Assembly: GCF_000020985.1 (NCBI RefSeq)
Contig: NC_011296.1
Location: forward strand, 682,001-746,000
Origin: Thermodesulfovibrio yellowstonii DSM 11347
GTDB lineage: Bacteria; Nitrospirota; Thermodesulfovibrionia; Thermodesulfovibrionales; Thermodesulfovibrionaceae
Direction of reading: 5' to 3'
Length of the DNA: 64,000 nt
Below are positions 32,474 to 41,418 of the stretch, one piece after another. A model generated the notes under the pieces. That model saw only the letters and a list, made by a program, of their open reading frames with translations, was not told the origin of the DNA and did not search any database. The translations under genes were made by a program, and so were the position numbers. Every line of letters begins with the position of its first letter. Within the stretch, counting starts at the first letter, position 1.

Positions 32474-34693
32474 GTGTTTTTTCAAAAATTAATTAACAAA
32501 TTGATGGCACTTATTGAGAAGTATCATCCCTTTAATCTTAGATATTTTAAGTTTATTGTCACCTTAGCAATGATATTACTTCTTGGAATGGTGCTTTTTC
32601 TTGGTTGGCTTTCAATAAAGAAAATAACAGAGATTGTTACAGAAGATTTTAACCAGCAACAGCTAATGTTAGCAAAACATGCGGCAAATCAGATTGAAAA
32701 TTCAGTTGAGCTTTTAAAAAGAGAAATAACTTTGCTCAGCCTATCTCCAGCGATTCAGTATTCAGAAAAACCAGCGCTGATAAACAGAATGAATATTACT
32801 TTTTCAAGTGTAAAGTATGAAGGTGTAAGAGAGATAAAATTTCTTGAAAACAAGACAAAAAAAATATATAGAATTGTTGAGGGGAAAAAATGTGAAATTG
32901 GGAATATGCAGAAGGAAGATGAAGAATTTTTAAATTGGGCTTCAAAAGAAGAAAATAGAGGAGGAATATTTTTTACGGAAATCACTCATTGTAAAGAAGT
33001 TAAGAATTCTCAGTTACTTATCATGAAAATGGTTATTCCTGTCTGGCAGATATCCATAGATGAATCCCATCCTGTGCCTACTAATAAATTTTCAGGTGCT
33101 ATTGTTTTTACTGTTGATGTTACATATTTAGTAAGCAAGGTAACAAAAAAAATTAAGTCTGGCAAAACTGGATATGCATGGGTAATTGACCATAAAGGAA
33201 CATTTCTCTATCATGAGGAGCAAATGTTTGTAGGACAGAATGCTTTTGAAGCAAGAAAGGGGAAGAAACCGACTATATCTTTTGAGAGAATAAATGAAAT
33301 TCAAAGAGATAAAATGCTAAGAGGAGAAGAAGGAACAAGTTGGTATATTTCCGGATGGCATAGAGGAGTGGAAGGAGAAATAAAAAAGCTCATTGCTTAC
33401 TCGCCTATTAAACTTAAAGAAAGACCCCAGCCTGTTGTATGGTCTATAGCTGTTGTTGCACCAATAAGTGAGGTAGAGGGAGCAATTCACACTGTTCACA
33501 TTCAGCAGATGGTTATTCAGGGAGTAATTGTAGTTATTATTCTATTTGGTGGACTTTTTATAAATTTCATTCTTGTTACTTGGTCAAATATTCTGGAAAG
33601 GGAAGTTGCTAAAAAAACAGCAGAGTTAAAAAAATCTGAGGAAAAATATAAGTCATTAATTGAAAATGCAGAGGATATTATTTTAGCCACAGACAGCGAA
33701 GGTAAAATTCTCTCAATAAATAAGTTTGGTGCTGAATTTTTTAAAAAACAGGAAATTGAACTATTAGGACAAAGTGTATCTGAAATTTTTTCTCCTGATG
33801 GACGTATTCTTGCGATAAATATAAAACAAATTTTTAAAACAGGAGAAAGTAGACAGATTACACACAGAGTTAAATCAGATACAAAAGAGTACTGGTTTAA
33901 TACGAATTTAAGAGCTTTAAAGGATGAGACAGGGAACATCTATTCGGTATTAGGAATTGCTCGTGATATTACAGACAGAAAAAAAATGGAAGAACAGAGT
34001 TACTATACTGAAAAATTGGCTTCTCTTGGAACTCTTGCTGCGGGGGTTGCTCATGAAATAAATAACCCTCTTGCAATAATCTTAGGTTTTACAGATATTT
34101 TGCTTGAAAAAACTTCTCCAGAATCTCAGGAATATGACATTTTAAAAACAATTGAAAAACAGGCAACAAATGCCAAAAGAATAGTGGAAAATCTTCTCAG
34201 TTTTGTGAGACACAAAGAGCATAAGGAACAGATTGTTAATATTAACGAATGTATTGAGACAGTTCTTGATGTAATGAATAACACGATAAGTCTAAATAAC
34301 ATAGAATTAAAAAAGCAGTTACAACAGGATTTACCCTATGTAAAAGGTGATGCTGGAGAACTCCAGCAGGTTTTCTTTAATATAATCAACAATGCTATTT
34401 ATGTTATGAAGGGTGGCGGGGTTTTGACAGTATCAACAAAATACGATGGTCACTGGCTTGAAGTTTGTATTTCCGATACAGGATGCGGAATAAGCAAAGA
34501 ACATAGACAGAGAATTTTTGACCCTTTCTTCACCACAAAAGAGGTAGGTAAGGGCACTGGACTTGGTTTATGGGTGTCCTATAACATTATAAAGAAGCAT
34601 AATGGTATAATTACTTTTGAAACAAGAACAAAAGAAGAGGCAGAAGAAACGGGAACAAAATTTATAATAAGATTACCAGCAGCAAAGGAATAG
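32474..34693 (+). CDS. Cache-PAS sensor histidine kinase
   Basis: 739 aa. Membrane helix about 24-48, periplasmic sensor about 49-345 with Cache features (GYAWVIDHKGTFLYHEEQMFVG near 237), second helix about 350-372, PAS domain about 390-510 (IILATDSEGKILSINKFGAEFF), then the phosphoacceptor GVAHEINNPLAIILG and ATPase boxes NIINNAIYVM, DTGCGI, GTGLGLWVS. It should sense an extracellular small molecule, often an organic acid for Cache domains. The receiver protein 14 bp downstream (34708) is its natural partner. The GTG start follows GAGGT. Confidence 0.93.
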   Translation: MFFQKLINKLMALIEKYHPFNLRYFKFIVTLAMILLLGMVLFLGWLSIKKITEIVTEDFNQQQLMLAKHAANQIENSVELLKREITLLSLSPAIQYSEKPALINRMNITFSSVKYEGVREIKFLENKTKKIYRIVEGKKCEIGNMQKEDEEFLNWASKEENRGGIFFTEITHCKEVKNSQLLIMKMVIPVWQISIDESHPVPTNKFSGAIVFTVDVTYLVSKVTKKIKSGKTGYAWVIDHKGTFLYHEEQMFVGQNAFEARKGKKPTISFERINEIQRDKMLRGEEGTSWYISGWHRGVEGEIKKLIAYSPIKLKERPQPVVWSIAVVAPISEVEGAIHTVHIQQMVIQGVIVVIILFGGLFINFILVTWSNILEREVAKKTAELKKSEEKYKSLIENAEDIILATDSEGKILSINKFGAEFFKKQEIELLGQSVSEIFSPDGRILAINIKQIFKTGESRQITHRVKSDTKEYWFNTNLRALKDETGNIYSVLGIARDITDRKKMEEQSYYTEKLASLGTLAAGVAHEINNPLAIILGFTDILLEKTSPESQEYDILKTIEKQATNAKRIVENLLSFVRHKEHKEQIVNINECIETVLDVMNNTISLNNIELKKQLQQDLPYVKGDAGELQQVFFNIINNAIYVMKGGGVLTVSTKYDGHWLEVCISDTGCGISKEHRQRIFDPFFTTKEVGKGTGLGLWVSYNIIKKHNGIITFETRTKEEAEETGTKFIIRLPAAKE

Positions 34694-34707
34694 AAAGGGA
34701 GGGAAGG

Positions 34708-35127
34708 ATGGCAGAGAAAATTTTAATAGTTGATGATGAACCAGATATGTTAAAGCTTCTCAGCATGATTCTCAGAGAAAAAACTCCTTATGAGATAACA
34801 ACTACGAATAATCCCATTGAAGCAGTTGAGTTGGCAAAAAAAGGTGATTTTGATCTTGTCATAACAGACCTTAAAATGCCAGGGCTTGATGGATTGCAAC
34901 TCCTTGAAGAAGTTAAAAAACGTGATGAAGATGTGCCTGTAATAATAATCACAGCTTATGGAACAATTGATGCAGCTACAGAAGCAATAGAAAAAGGTGG
35001 CTTTGATTTCATAACAAAACCATTTAAAAAAGAGCAGATTCTTTTTACTATAGAAAAGGCTCTTAAATGGTTAAGAGTTCAGCGGGAAAACAAAATGCTA
35101 AAAGAAAAACTTAAAGAAGGTTTATGA
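34708..35127 (+). CDS. Single-domain response regulator
   Basis: 139 aa receiver. The acidic pair is VDDEPD, the phospho-aspartate is in DLVITDLKMPG (about D54), the threonine in IITAYG, and the lysine in FITKPF. There is a short coiled tail (RENKMLKEKLKEGL) like the linker of NtrC-type regulators, but no AAA+ or DNA-binding domain follows. It therefore works as a phosphate shuttle or by protein contact. AGGGAGGG precedes the ATG. It forms an operon with the 32474 kinase. Confidence 0.93.
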   Translation: MAEKILIVDDEPDMLKLLSMILREKTPYEITTTNNPIEAVELAKKGDFDLVITDLKMPGLDGLQLLEEVKKRDEDVPVIIITAYGTIDAATEAIEKGGFDFITKPFKKEQILFTIEKALKWLRVQRENKMLKEKLKEGL

Positions 35128-35198
35128 TATTCACTTTTTCTTTATTTAAAAAGTTGTTGGTTTTTTGTTTTGTTATTCAATCAAACTTTCTGAAATTA

Positions 35199-37748
35199 CT
35201 AAATATCCTTAATATGTTTTTTAATGAAGTCTTCTGTGTACATTTGAGCAATAGCATCGTTAAATAAAACCATGTCAAGCTGTTTTGTATAGGCAGTAAG
35301 TTTTCCTAAAACTTCAAGTCTTTTTTCTATTTCTGGTATGCTATACTTGGTCAGCAATGCATCAATTACATCTTCTTTTACCATGACTCTGAATGCCATC
35401 TTCTTTAAGATTGTTGTTATTAAATTTACTCTTCTTAATCTTCTGTCAAGTGCTGCACCACCACCCTTAAAAAAGAATTTGATGTAATTATCATTTATAT
35501 TTTCTCCTGTATAAGCTTCAATCATTGAAAAATGATATCCCAGCCTGATACTAAAATTGACATAGTTTTTAGTTACAATGCAGAAGCTTTTTTTAGCAGT
35601 TTCCATTAACTGTTCTTCGGGAATAGATACTGTATGTGCTACCATTTCAAAAAATCCCTTCGCATCAACAGGTGGAGGTCCGGGCCATTGCATAGACTGC
35701 ATTCCTCTTAAAATAGCCTGAAGAGGAATTGAATATACATCTTCAGGAGTAGCTTTTTTGATTCCTTCTTTTAATCCACCTTCAATATCAAGCACTAAAA
35801 TCCCAATTGGAATACCTGCTATCAAAGGTACAGCATGATGTTCGCTGTCATATCTATCCCACATGGTAAACATTTCATACATAACCATCTCATGACAGAA
35901 TCTTGTAATGTCATGATAGGTTTTGCATTTTTCAGGCTTAAAGTCTTCGCTGGTTGGGTCTACAAGGTTTAAGGGAACTATTAATTTTAGAACTCTCTCA
36001 AGAGTCTTAAATAATAAAGTTTCCTTGAAAGGTTCTTTGGTTTTTTTATAAGCTTCTATTAACTCTTCTACCTTTCCTTCATAAATTATGCAATTTGTAG
36101 CATCTACTGTTATTTCCTGCCCATCTTTAATAGTCTTTGTTGCTATTTCAGTATTAATTAATGTGGGTATATTGTACTCTCTTGACAAAGATGCCATATG
36201 ACCAGTAGGACTTCCTATATCAGTTACAATAGCAGAAGCTTTATTCATTATGATTACATATCTTGGATTGGTATGCTTTGCTACTAAAACAGCACCTTCG
36301 GGAAAATTTTGTAAATCATCTTCTGTTTTGAGGACAAAAGCCTTGCCATAGCCCACACCTTTACAGGCTGTGATACCTCTATCAAGAAGAATATTATAAT
36401 CTTTGATTCTTGTAGGCAGATAAACCTTTGATTCAGTTTTTTTCTCAAGTATTCTCAAAGGTCTTGCTTGTAATATAAAAATACTTCCATCTTCATCAAT
36501 TACCCATTCAATATCCTGTGGAGATTCATAGTAATTTTCAATCTGAATCGCTATTTTTGAAAGTGCAAGAGCCTCTTGTTCTTCTAAGGAGAATTCATCA
36601 CTGCCATTGGGTAATGTAATTTCTTCAATATCACCTTCTTCCTTACATATGAGCATAATATTCTGTTTACTCGGAATTTTTTCTATAAGTTTAAGTTCAG
36701 GTTTTCTTGAAATCACATAGGTTTCAGCATTTACAGCACCGTCAACTATTAATTTTCCAAGTCCTTTAACTGCATTAATTATAATGTTATTGCTGTCAGG
36801 ATTGTTAGGATTTTTAGAATACATAACTCCACCAGCTCTGGCATTAACCATTCTTAATACGCCAACTGCCATAACCATCTCATTTTCTGAAAAACCTTTT
36901 GTTTTGTAGTAAAAAATTGCTCTTCTATTAAAAAGACTTGCCACTACTTTTTTATAGTAATGGCTAATAAGATTCTCTGGTACATTTAAATAGGTAGAGT
37001 ACTGCCCTGCGAAACTGTAATCAGAGTCTTCATGAATGGCACTACTTCTTACTGAGACCATGCATTTTTTCCCTGTTTTTTCTGATAACTCTTTATAAGC
37101 TGTTCGTATAGAATTTTCAATTTCTTCAGGAAGTTGTGAATTTATAATTAGTTCCTGAATTTCCCTGCTTCCTCTTTCAATTTCTTCAATTTTATTAATA
37201 TCAATACTGTTTATTATCTCAGAGATTTTTCCTCTTAATTGGGTATTTTCTAAAAATTTGATAAATGCGTAAGAGGTTATAACAAATCCATCAGGAGTTG
37301 GCAAATTAAGATTATTTTTTAACTCAGCAAGATGGGCAATTTTGCCTCCTGCAATGGTTAAAGAATCCTTTGAAAGTTTTTCAATAGGAATAACAAAATC
37401 TGTAACAGGAATATCAATTTTTGAAGTAAGTGTTTTTTCTATATTTTCATAAATTTCTCTTTGAACTTGCTCTAATACCTTATATTTCCCGTCAGAGAGG
37501 GCATTAAGATTTTTTATTATATCTTCAACGCCCTCTGATATTGATTGAACACTTGTTTTTATGTAATGCATATCAAAAAGATACTCACCAGAGAGCTTTT
37601 CTTCAAGGTCTGCCATAAGACTCAAAACATGATTATTGCTGTTTAGGACTTTCTGGAAATAGGAGTATTTTTCTTTCAAAAGTTCTTTCAATTTTTCTTT
37701 CTCCTCTGTTTTTGCCCTTGATTTAAAAAACCTGAATAAATCTATCAT
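35199..37748 (-). CDS. PEP-synthase/PPDK-like protein with unusual ends
   Basis: 849 aa. Residues about 1-125 are a helical domain not found in PEP synthase. About 125-440 is the PEP/pyruvate-binding ATP-grasp domain (GGKIAHLAEL; VSVRSSAIHEDSDYSFAGQYSTYL; DIEWVIDEDGSIFILQARPLR). About 450-565 is the phosphohistidine swivel domain, with the histidine in DIGSPTGHMASLSREYNIPT. The last 280 residues do not show the TIM-barrel PEP-utilising domain; they are an unfamiliar helical region. So phosphoryl transfer through histidine is likely but PEP/pyruvate chemistry is doubtful. It is divergent from the GntR regulator and probably controlled with it. Confidence 0.85.
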   Translation of the reverse strand: MIDLFRFFKSRAKTEEKEKLKELLKEKYSYFQKVLNSNNHVLSLMADLEEKLSGEYLFDMHYIKTSVQSISEGVEDIIKNLNALSDGKYKVLEQVQREIYENIEKTLTSKIDIPVTDFVIPIEKLSKDSLTIAGGKIAHLAELKNNLNLPTPDGFVITSYAFIKFLENTQLRGKISEIINSIDINKIEEIERGSREIQELIINSQLPEEIENSIRTAYKELSEKTGKKCMVSVRSSAIHEDSDYSFAGQYSTYLNVPENLISHYYKKVVASLFNRRAIFYYKTKGFSENEMVMAVGVLRMVNARAGGVMYSKNPNNPDSNNIIINAVKGLGKLIVDGAVNAETYVISRKPELKLIEKIPSKQNIMLICKEEGDIEEITLPNGSDEFSLEEQEALALSKIAIQIENYYESPQDIEWVIDEDGSIFILQARPLRILEKKTESKVYLPTRIKDYNILLDRGITACKGVGYGKAFVLKTEDDLQNFPEGAVLVAKHTNPRYVIIMNKASAIVTDIGSPTGHMASLSREYNIPTLINTEIATKTIKDGQEITVDATNCIIYEGKVEELIEAYKKTKEPFKETLLFKTLERVLKLIVPLNLVDPTSEDFKPEKCKTYHDITRFCHEMVMYEMFTMWDRYDSEHHAVPLIAGIPIGILVLDIEGGLKEGIKKATPEDVYSIPLQAILRGMQSMQWPGPPPVDAKGFFEMVAHTVSIPEEQLMETAKKSFCIVTKNYVNFSIRLGYHFSMIEAYTGENINDNYIKFFFKGGGAALDRRLRRVNLITTILKKMAFRVMVKEDVIDALLTKYSIPEIEKRLEVLGKLTAYTKQLDMVLFNDAIAQMYTEDFIKKHIKDI

Positions 37749-37792
37749 TCCTAATTATAAACGATTTTAATCGCTTTATAATATATTTTTTT

Positions 37793-37821
37793 TTGACAAA
37801 GTTTTTTATTGTAAGTATGAT
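37793..37821 (+). promoter_or_regulatory. Sigma-70 promoter of the GntR-SLC13-carbonic anhydrase operon
   Basis: Perfect TTGACA (37793-37798), 17 bp, TATGAT (37816-37821). Transcription should start near 37828, just before the palindromic operator and 60 bp before the gene. Confidence 0.85.
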
Positions 37822-37837
37822 ATATAAAATTACAATG

Positions 37838-37864
37838 TTACATTATAACAATATAATAATGTAA
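37838..37864 (+). promoter_or_regulatory. Palindromic operator of the GntR/UTRA regulator
   Basis: TTACATTAT (37838-37846) and ATAATGTAA (37856-37864) form a perfect 9 bp inverted repeat with a 9 bp spacer. TGTTA-N5-TAACA overlaps its left arm. It lies at about +10 to +36 of the transcript, where a bound repressor would block elongation. This supports autorepression, perhaps with control of the divergent PEP-synthase-like gene. Confidence 0.7.
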
Positions 37865-37887
37865 TAACAATATGATAAGGAGTAAAA

Positions 37888-38628
37888 ATGGTTGAGTTAA
37901 TTAGTAGGGACGAGCATGAAAAGCTATATCTTCAACTATTTGATATCCTGAGAAGGAAAATTGAAAGTAAAGAGTGGACCCCGGGTATGCAGATACCAAC
38001 AGAGGATCAACTCTGCAAAATGTTTAATGTAAGCAGAGCAACTGTAAGAAATGCTGTTTTGGAACTTGTAAGACAGGGATATCTCATCAGGCAACAGGGT
38101 AAAGGAACTTTTGTAAGTAGCAATTATATTTCAGAAGGTTTGATAATGACAACGGTATTTAAAAAGCTCTGGGTTGAAGATGATGCTTTATTTAATAAGG
38201 AAATTCTTGCAAAAACAGTTATGATGCCTGTGGGAAATTTAAGTAAAGAGTTGCATATACCGGAAAACAGACATGTTATATATGTAAAAGTGAGATGGCT
38301 CATTGAGAATGAACCATCAATTCTTCAGGAATCCTTTGTGCCTTTTAATATTTGTCCTCATTTACTTGAAGAAGATATTGAAAACCAGTCAATAATTGAC
38401 CTCTTTGAAAAGAAATATAGCATAAAAACAACAAAAGTCTTAAATTATTTTGATCTATCAATTTTAAATAAAGAAACTGCCCAGTCTTTACAGGTTCCTG
38501 AAAACACCCATGCAATAGAGATGATACAGAAGGTTTTTTCAGGTGATACGGTTGTTCTTTTAAGCAAATTTTATAAAAAAAATGATGGAAATAAATTATT
38601 TATTGCTTTTCAAAGAAAAGCATTATAA
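37888..38628 (+). CDS. GntR-family regulator, HutC subfamily (UTRA)
   Basis: 246 aa. The winged helix-turn-helix is at residues 10-75 (YLQLFDILRRKIESKEW; IPTEDQLCKMFNVSRATVRNAVLELVRQG; RQQGKGTFV). The UTRA ligand-binding domain covers about 90-240 (YVKVRWLIENEPSILQESFVPF; ENTHAIEMIQKVF). HutC-type regulators usually respond to a pathway metabolite, often an organic acid or sugar derivative. It is the first gene of the cluster with the CBS, SLC13 and carbonic anhydrase genes. AAGGAG precedes the ATG. Confidence 0.93.
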   Translation: MVELISRDEHEKLYLQLFDILRRKIESKEWTPGMQIPTEDQLCKMFNVSRATVRNAVLELVRQGYLIRQQGKGTFVSSNYISEGLIMTTVFKKLWVEDDALFNKEILAKTVMMPVGNLSKELHIPENRHVIYVKVRWLIENEPSILQESFVPFNICPHLLEEDIENQSIIDLFEKKYSIKTTKVLNYFDLSILNKETAQSLQVPENTHAIEMIQKVFSGDTVVLLSKFYKKNDGNKLFIAFQRKAL

Positions 38629-38645
38629 ACCTTAGGAGGTGGGGT

Positions 38646-39167
38646 ATGTCAGATGGAAAATTAGTAAAGGATGTTATGATGGGAATATTTGAGTATCCTC
38701 ATATTCCCTACTGGTTCAGCATTGAACAGGCTATCAAAGTTGTAAAGGCTTCTTTTATTCAGCCAAGTAAACACACAGACCCTCTCGCAGTGCTTGTATT
38801 TGATGAAAAGTATAATCTTCTTGGAACTATTACTCTCAAGGATATTTTAAGAGGACTTGAGCCTTCATTTCTTAAACCACCAGCAAAAGCACAGGTTCCA
38901 GAAGAAGAAAAAACAGGGCTCAGTGTTGTCTGGGATAGCCTTTTTACTCAGGAATCAAAAAAACTTGCTCAGAAACCTGTAAGTGAAATCATGGTTCCTG
39001 CAAAACATTTTGTTGACCCTTCAGACCCTGTTACAAAGGCTGCTTATCTTATGATTCATTTTGACCTACCTGTGCTGCCAGTAATTGAAGACAAAAAGAA
39101 ATTTGTGGGCATAGTAAGAATGGTTGAAGTATTTGACACAATCTCAGAAGAAATAATCAAGGAATAG
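38646..39167 (+). CDS. Stand-alone CBS-pair protein
   Basis: 173 aa, two CBS domains (about residues 8-78 and 112-170), with a proline-rich linker between (LKPPAKAQVPEEE). The second begins with the typical VSEIMVP and ends FVGIVRMVEVFDTI. CBS pairs bind adenine nucleotides and gate enzymes or transporters. Its place directly before an SLC13 transporter (9 bp gap) suggests it senses energy state to control uptake. AGGAGGTGG precedes the ATG. Confidence 0.88.
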   Translation: MSDGKLVKDVMMGIFEYPHIPYWFSIEQAIKVVKASFIQPSKHTDPLAVLVFDEKYNLLGTITLKDILRGLEPSFLKPPAKAQVPEEEKTGLSVVWDSLFTQESKKLAQKPVSEIMVPAKHFVDPSDPVTKAAYLMIHFDLPVLPVIEDKKKFVGIVRMVEVFDTISEEIIKE

Positions 39168-39176
39168 GAGGAGGAA

Positions 39177-40688
39177 ATGGCTGAGAAAAAAAGACCAGAA
39201 GGTTTACCTGAACCACCACCAGAAATCTATGTAGCAAAGGAAAAGAGAAAAATTCCATGGAAAAGAATATTTTTTATCTTCTTAGGGCTTGCCTTTTTTC
39301 TGGGAATTTACTTTTCGCCTGCTTGGCCCGATGCTGTTGACCCAATGGGCAAGCACTTCCCCTTAACAAAGGAAGCAAAAGGTGCAATAGCTTTATTTTT
39401 ACTTGCAGGTATATGGTGGGTTTTTGAAGTAGTTCCCATAGGTGTTACAAGTATAGCCATAGGTGTTTTTCAGGCAATATTTGCAATTCGTTCAGCAAAG
39501 GATGCTTTCCGTGATTTTATGGACCCTTCTGTTATGTTTATCTTCGGTTCAGTTGTTGTAGGACTCGCTTTCACAAAAACAGGACTTACGAAACGTTTAG
39601 CATACAATATGCTTAATGTAGTTGGTGAAAGAACCAGCATGATTGTTCTTGGTGCTTTGGTTGTTACCGCCGGACTTGCTCACTTAATGGCACATACTGC
39701 AGCCGCAGCTACCGTTTTTCCAATTCTTCTTGCCATAAATGCCCTCTATGGTGAAGGTGATAAACCAACAAAGTTTGGTAAAGCACTCTTTATAGGGATG
39801 GCTTATGCAGCGGGTGCTGGAAGTATTATTACTTTTCTTGGTGCAGCCCGTGGTCCTGCAGCAGCAGGTATGTTTAAGGAATTTACAGGAAGAGACATTG
39901 GATTTTTTGAGCTTACAAAATATATGTTCCTCATTGGTTGGATAATGGTTTTTCTCATCTGGGTTTATCTCATGATATTCCTTAAACCTGAAAAAAGTAT
40001 TATTCCAGGACTTAGAGACAAAGTAAAGACCATGATGAAAGAACTTGGACCCATGACAGGACAGGAAAAATTTGTCATAATTTGCGTTCTTGCTGTTATT
40101 GCTGTAATGTCTCTTCAATCCTTTGTTCCTGCCCTTAAACCTCTTGACCGCTCTGCCATAATGCTCTGTTCAACTCTTCTTTTCTTCCTTACCGGTGTTC
40201 TTACAATAAAAGAACTTGAAGAGATTCCATGGAACATCATACTTCTTTTCAGTGGTGCAATGAGTATTGGTTTTTGTCTCTGGAAAACAGGCGCTGCTCA
40301 GTGGATGGCAGTTAACTGGCTCGTAATGTTTCAGCAAGCACCATGGATTATATTTGTTCTTGGTATAGCCACCTTTGTTCTCATAATGACCAATTTCATA
40401 ATGAATGTGGCAGCAATAGCCATATCCCTACCTGTTTCTCTTGTTATTGCTCAATATCTTGGTGTAGCACCTGATGTAATACTTTATGCTTCTTTGGTGA
40501 CAGCAGGAATGCCCTTTGTGTTACTTATTGGTGCAGCTCCTAATGCCATCTCCTATCAATCAGGGCAGTTTACACCTGGAGAGTTTTTCAAACACGGTAT
40601 TACAATGAGTATTGTCCTGATTTTAGTTCTTGCCGTATTTCTCGTTACAGTATGGCCCCTTTTGGGAATGCCCATACTTTTAAAGTAG
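39177..40688 (+). CDS. SLC13/DASS-family anion:sodium symporter
   Basis: 503 aa with a hydrophilic N-terminus (about 1-30) and 11-12 membrane helices. SLC13 features are visible: AGIWWVFEVVPIGVTSIAIGVFQ near 76-98, MFIFGSVVVGLAF, AHTAAAATVFPILLAI, and the C-terminal repeat with FIMNVAAIAISLPVSL. Family members carry di- and tricarboxylates or sulfate with sodium. The neighbouring carbonic anhydrase makes bicarbonate or a carboxylate worth considering. The exact substrate is not readable. The next gene starts 10 bp after the stop. Confidence 0.87.
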   Translation: MAEKKRPEGLPEPPPEIYVAKEKRKIPWKRIFFIFLGLAFFLGIYFSPAWPDAVDPMGKHFPLTKEAKGAIALFLLAGIWWVFEVVPIGVTSIAIGVFQAIFAIRSAKDAFRDFMDPSVMFIFGSVVVGLAFTKTGLTKRLAYNMLNVVGERTSMIVLGALVVTAGLAHLMAHTAAAATVFPILLAINALYGEGDKPTKFGKALFIGMAYAAGAGSIITFLGAARGPAAAGMFKEFTGRDIGFFELTKYMFLIGWIMVFLIWVYLMIFLKPEKSIIPGLRDKVKTMMKELGPMTGQEKFVIICVLAVIAVMSLQSFVPALKPLDRSAIMLCSTLLFFLTGVLTIKELEEIPWNIILLFSGAMSIGFCLWKTGAAQWMAVNWLVMFQQAPWIIFVLGIATFVLIMTNFIMNVAAIAISLPVSLVIAQYLGVAPDVILYASLVTAGMPFVLLIGAAPNAISYQSGQFTPGEFFKHGITMSIVLILVLAVFLVTVWPLLGMPILLK

Positions 40689-40698
40689 GAGTAGGATT

Positions 40699-41409
40699 AT
40701 GATTATAAAACCAATTTTAGATAGGATTTTCGGAAAATTCTATAAAGAGTATGACTTCCTCAAAAAATCCTATGATGTTCTTAAGGGTTATGGCTTTACA
40801 GATGATAACGCCATAGCCTCGGTCTGTATCTGCAGGGACGAAATTTCCCAGACTGTAAGAAGTCATGTAAAGAGGATGTGGGGTGAGGCATTTAATTTCT
40901 CCAGTCTTGCCGGACTTTTCACAGCCGGCAAGACTGGTCTTAAAGCCTTTATAAGTCATGCTCCAAAGATTGATGGAAAAGAGCGTTATGTATTCTATGC
41001 CTTTTCCCATATTGCCATTGATGAAAACGAAAACATGGGGGTATGTAAAAGAAAGGGACTTGAAAAATCTCATGCCTGTGGGGCTCTATGCCTTTTTCTT
41101 AATGAACTCAGTGGTGGGAAAATAAACATAAGACTTGATGAAGAGGACATTGAGGAAAGTCTTCTTAAAAGAAGAATTTTAAGGGAACTTAAATACGGTG
41201 AAGTTCCTGACCTTCTTACCCTTACAAAAATCACTTTAAAAGTTATTGTTGAGGATTTAGAAAACATAATTGAAAAGGTTGTGGACTCTAAAAAAGCTGA
41301 CTATGCTGTAATTTCTGGAATTCAAATACATGGTCCTGAAGAAAACTACATAGTGCCAGATGAAGCTTATGTTGTTGTTGATGGTGAAAAGAAAAAATTA
41401 GAGATTTAA
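40699..41409 (+). CDS. LCIB/LCIC-type (theta-class) carbonic anhydrase-like protein
   Basis: 236 aa. The order of conserved blocks matches the LCIB family of algal CO2-concentrating proteins: GFTDDNAIASVCICRDE (C45-R46-D47-E48), then AFNFSSLAGLFTAGKTGLKA, then HAPKIDGKERYVFYAFSHIAI (H104), then SHACGAL (C127). C45, H104 and C127 are the expected zinc ligands, and D47/R46 the pair typical of beta-like enzymes. Family members interconvert CO2 and bicarbonate; some algal ones are inactive. There is no signal peptide, so it is cytoplasmic. It lies between two anion transporters (gaps 10 and 9 bp), which points to handling of inorganic carbon delivered or released by them. Residues 131-236 are less conserved. 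Confidence 0.8.
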   Translation: MIIKPILDRIFGKFYKEYDFLKKSYDVLKGYGFTDDNAIASVCICRDEISQTVRSHVKRMWGEAFNFSSLAGLFTAGKTGLKAFISHAPKIDGKERYVFYAFSHIAIDENENMGVCKRKGLEKSHACGALCLFLNELSGGKINIRLDEEDIEESLLKRRILRELKYGEVPDLLTLTKITLKVIVEDLENIIEKVVDSKKADYAVISGIQIHGPEENYIVPDEAYVVVDGEKKKLEI

Positions 41410-41418
41410 GGAGGAGTC

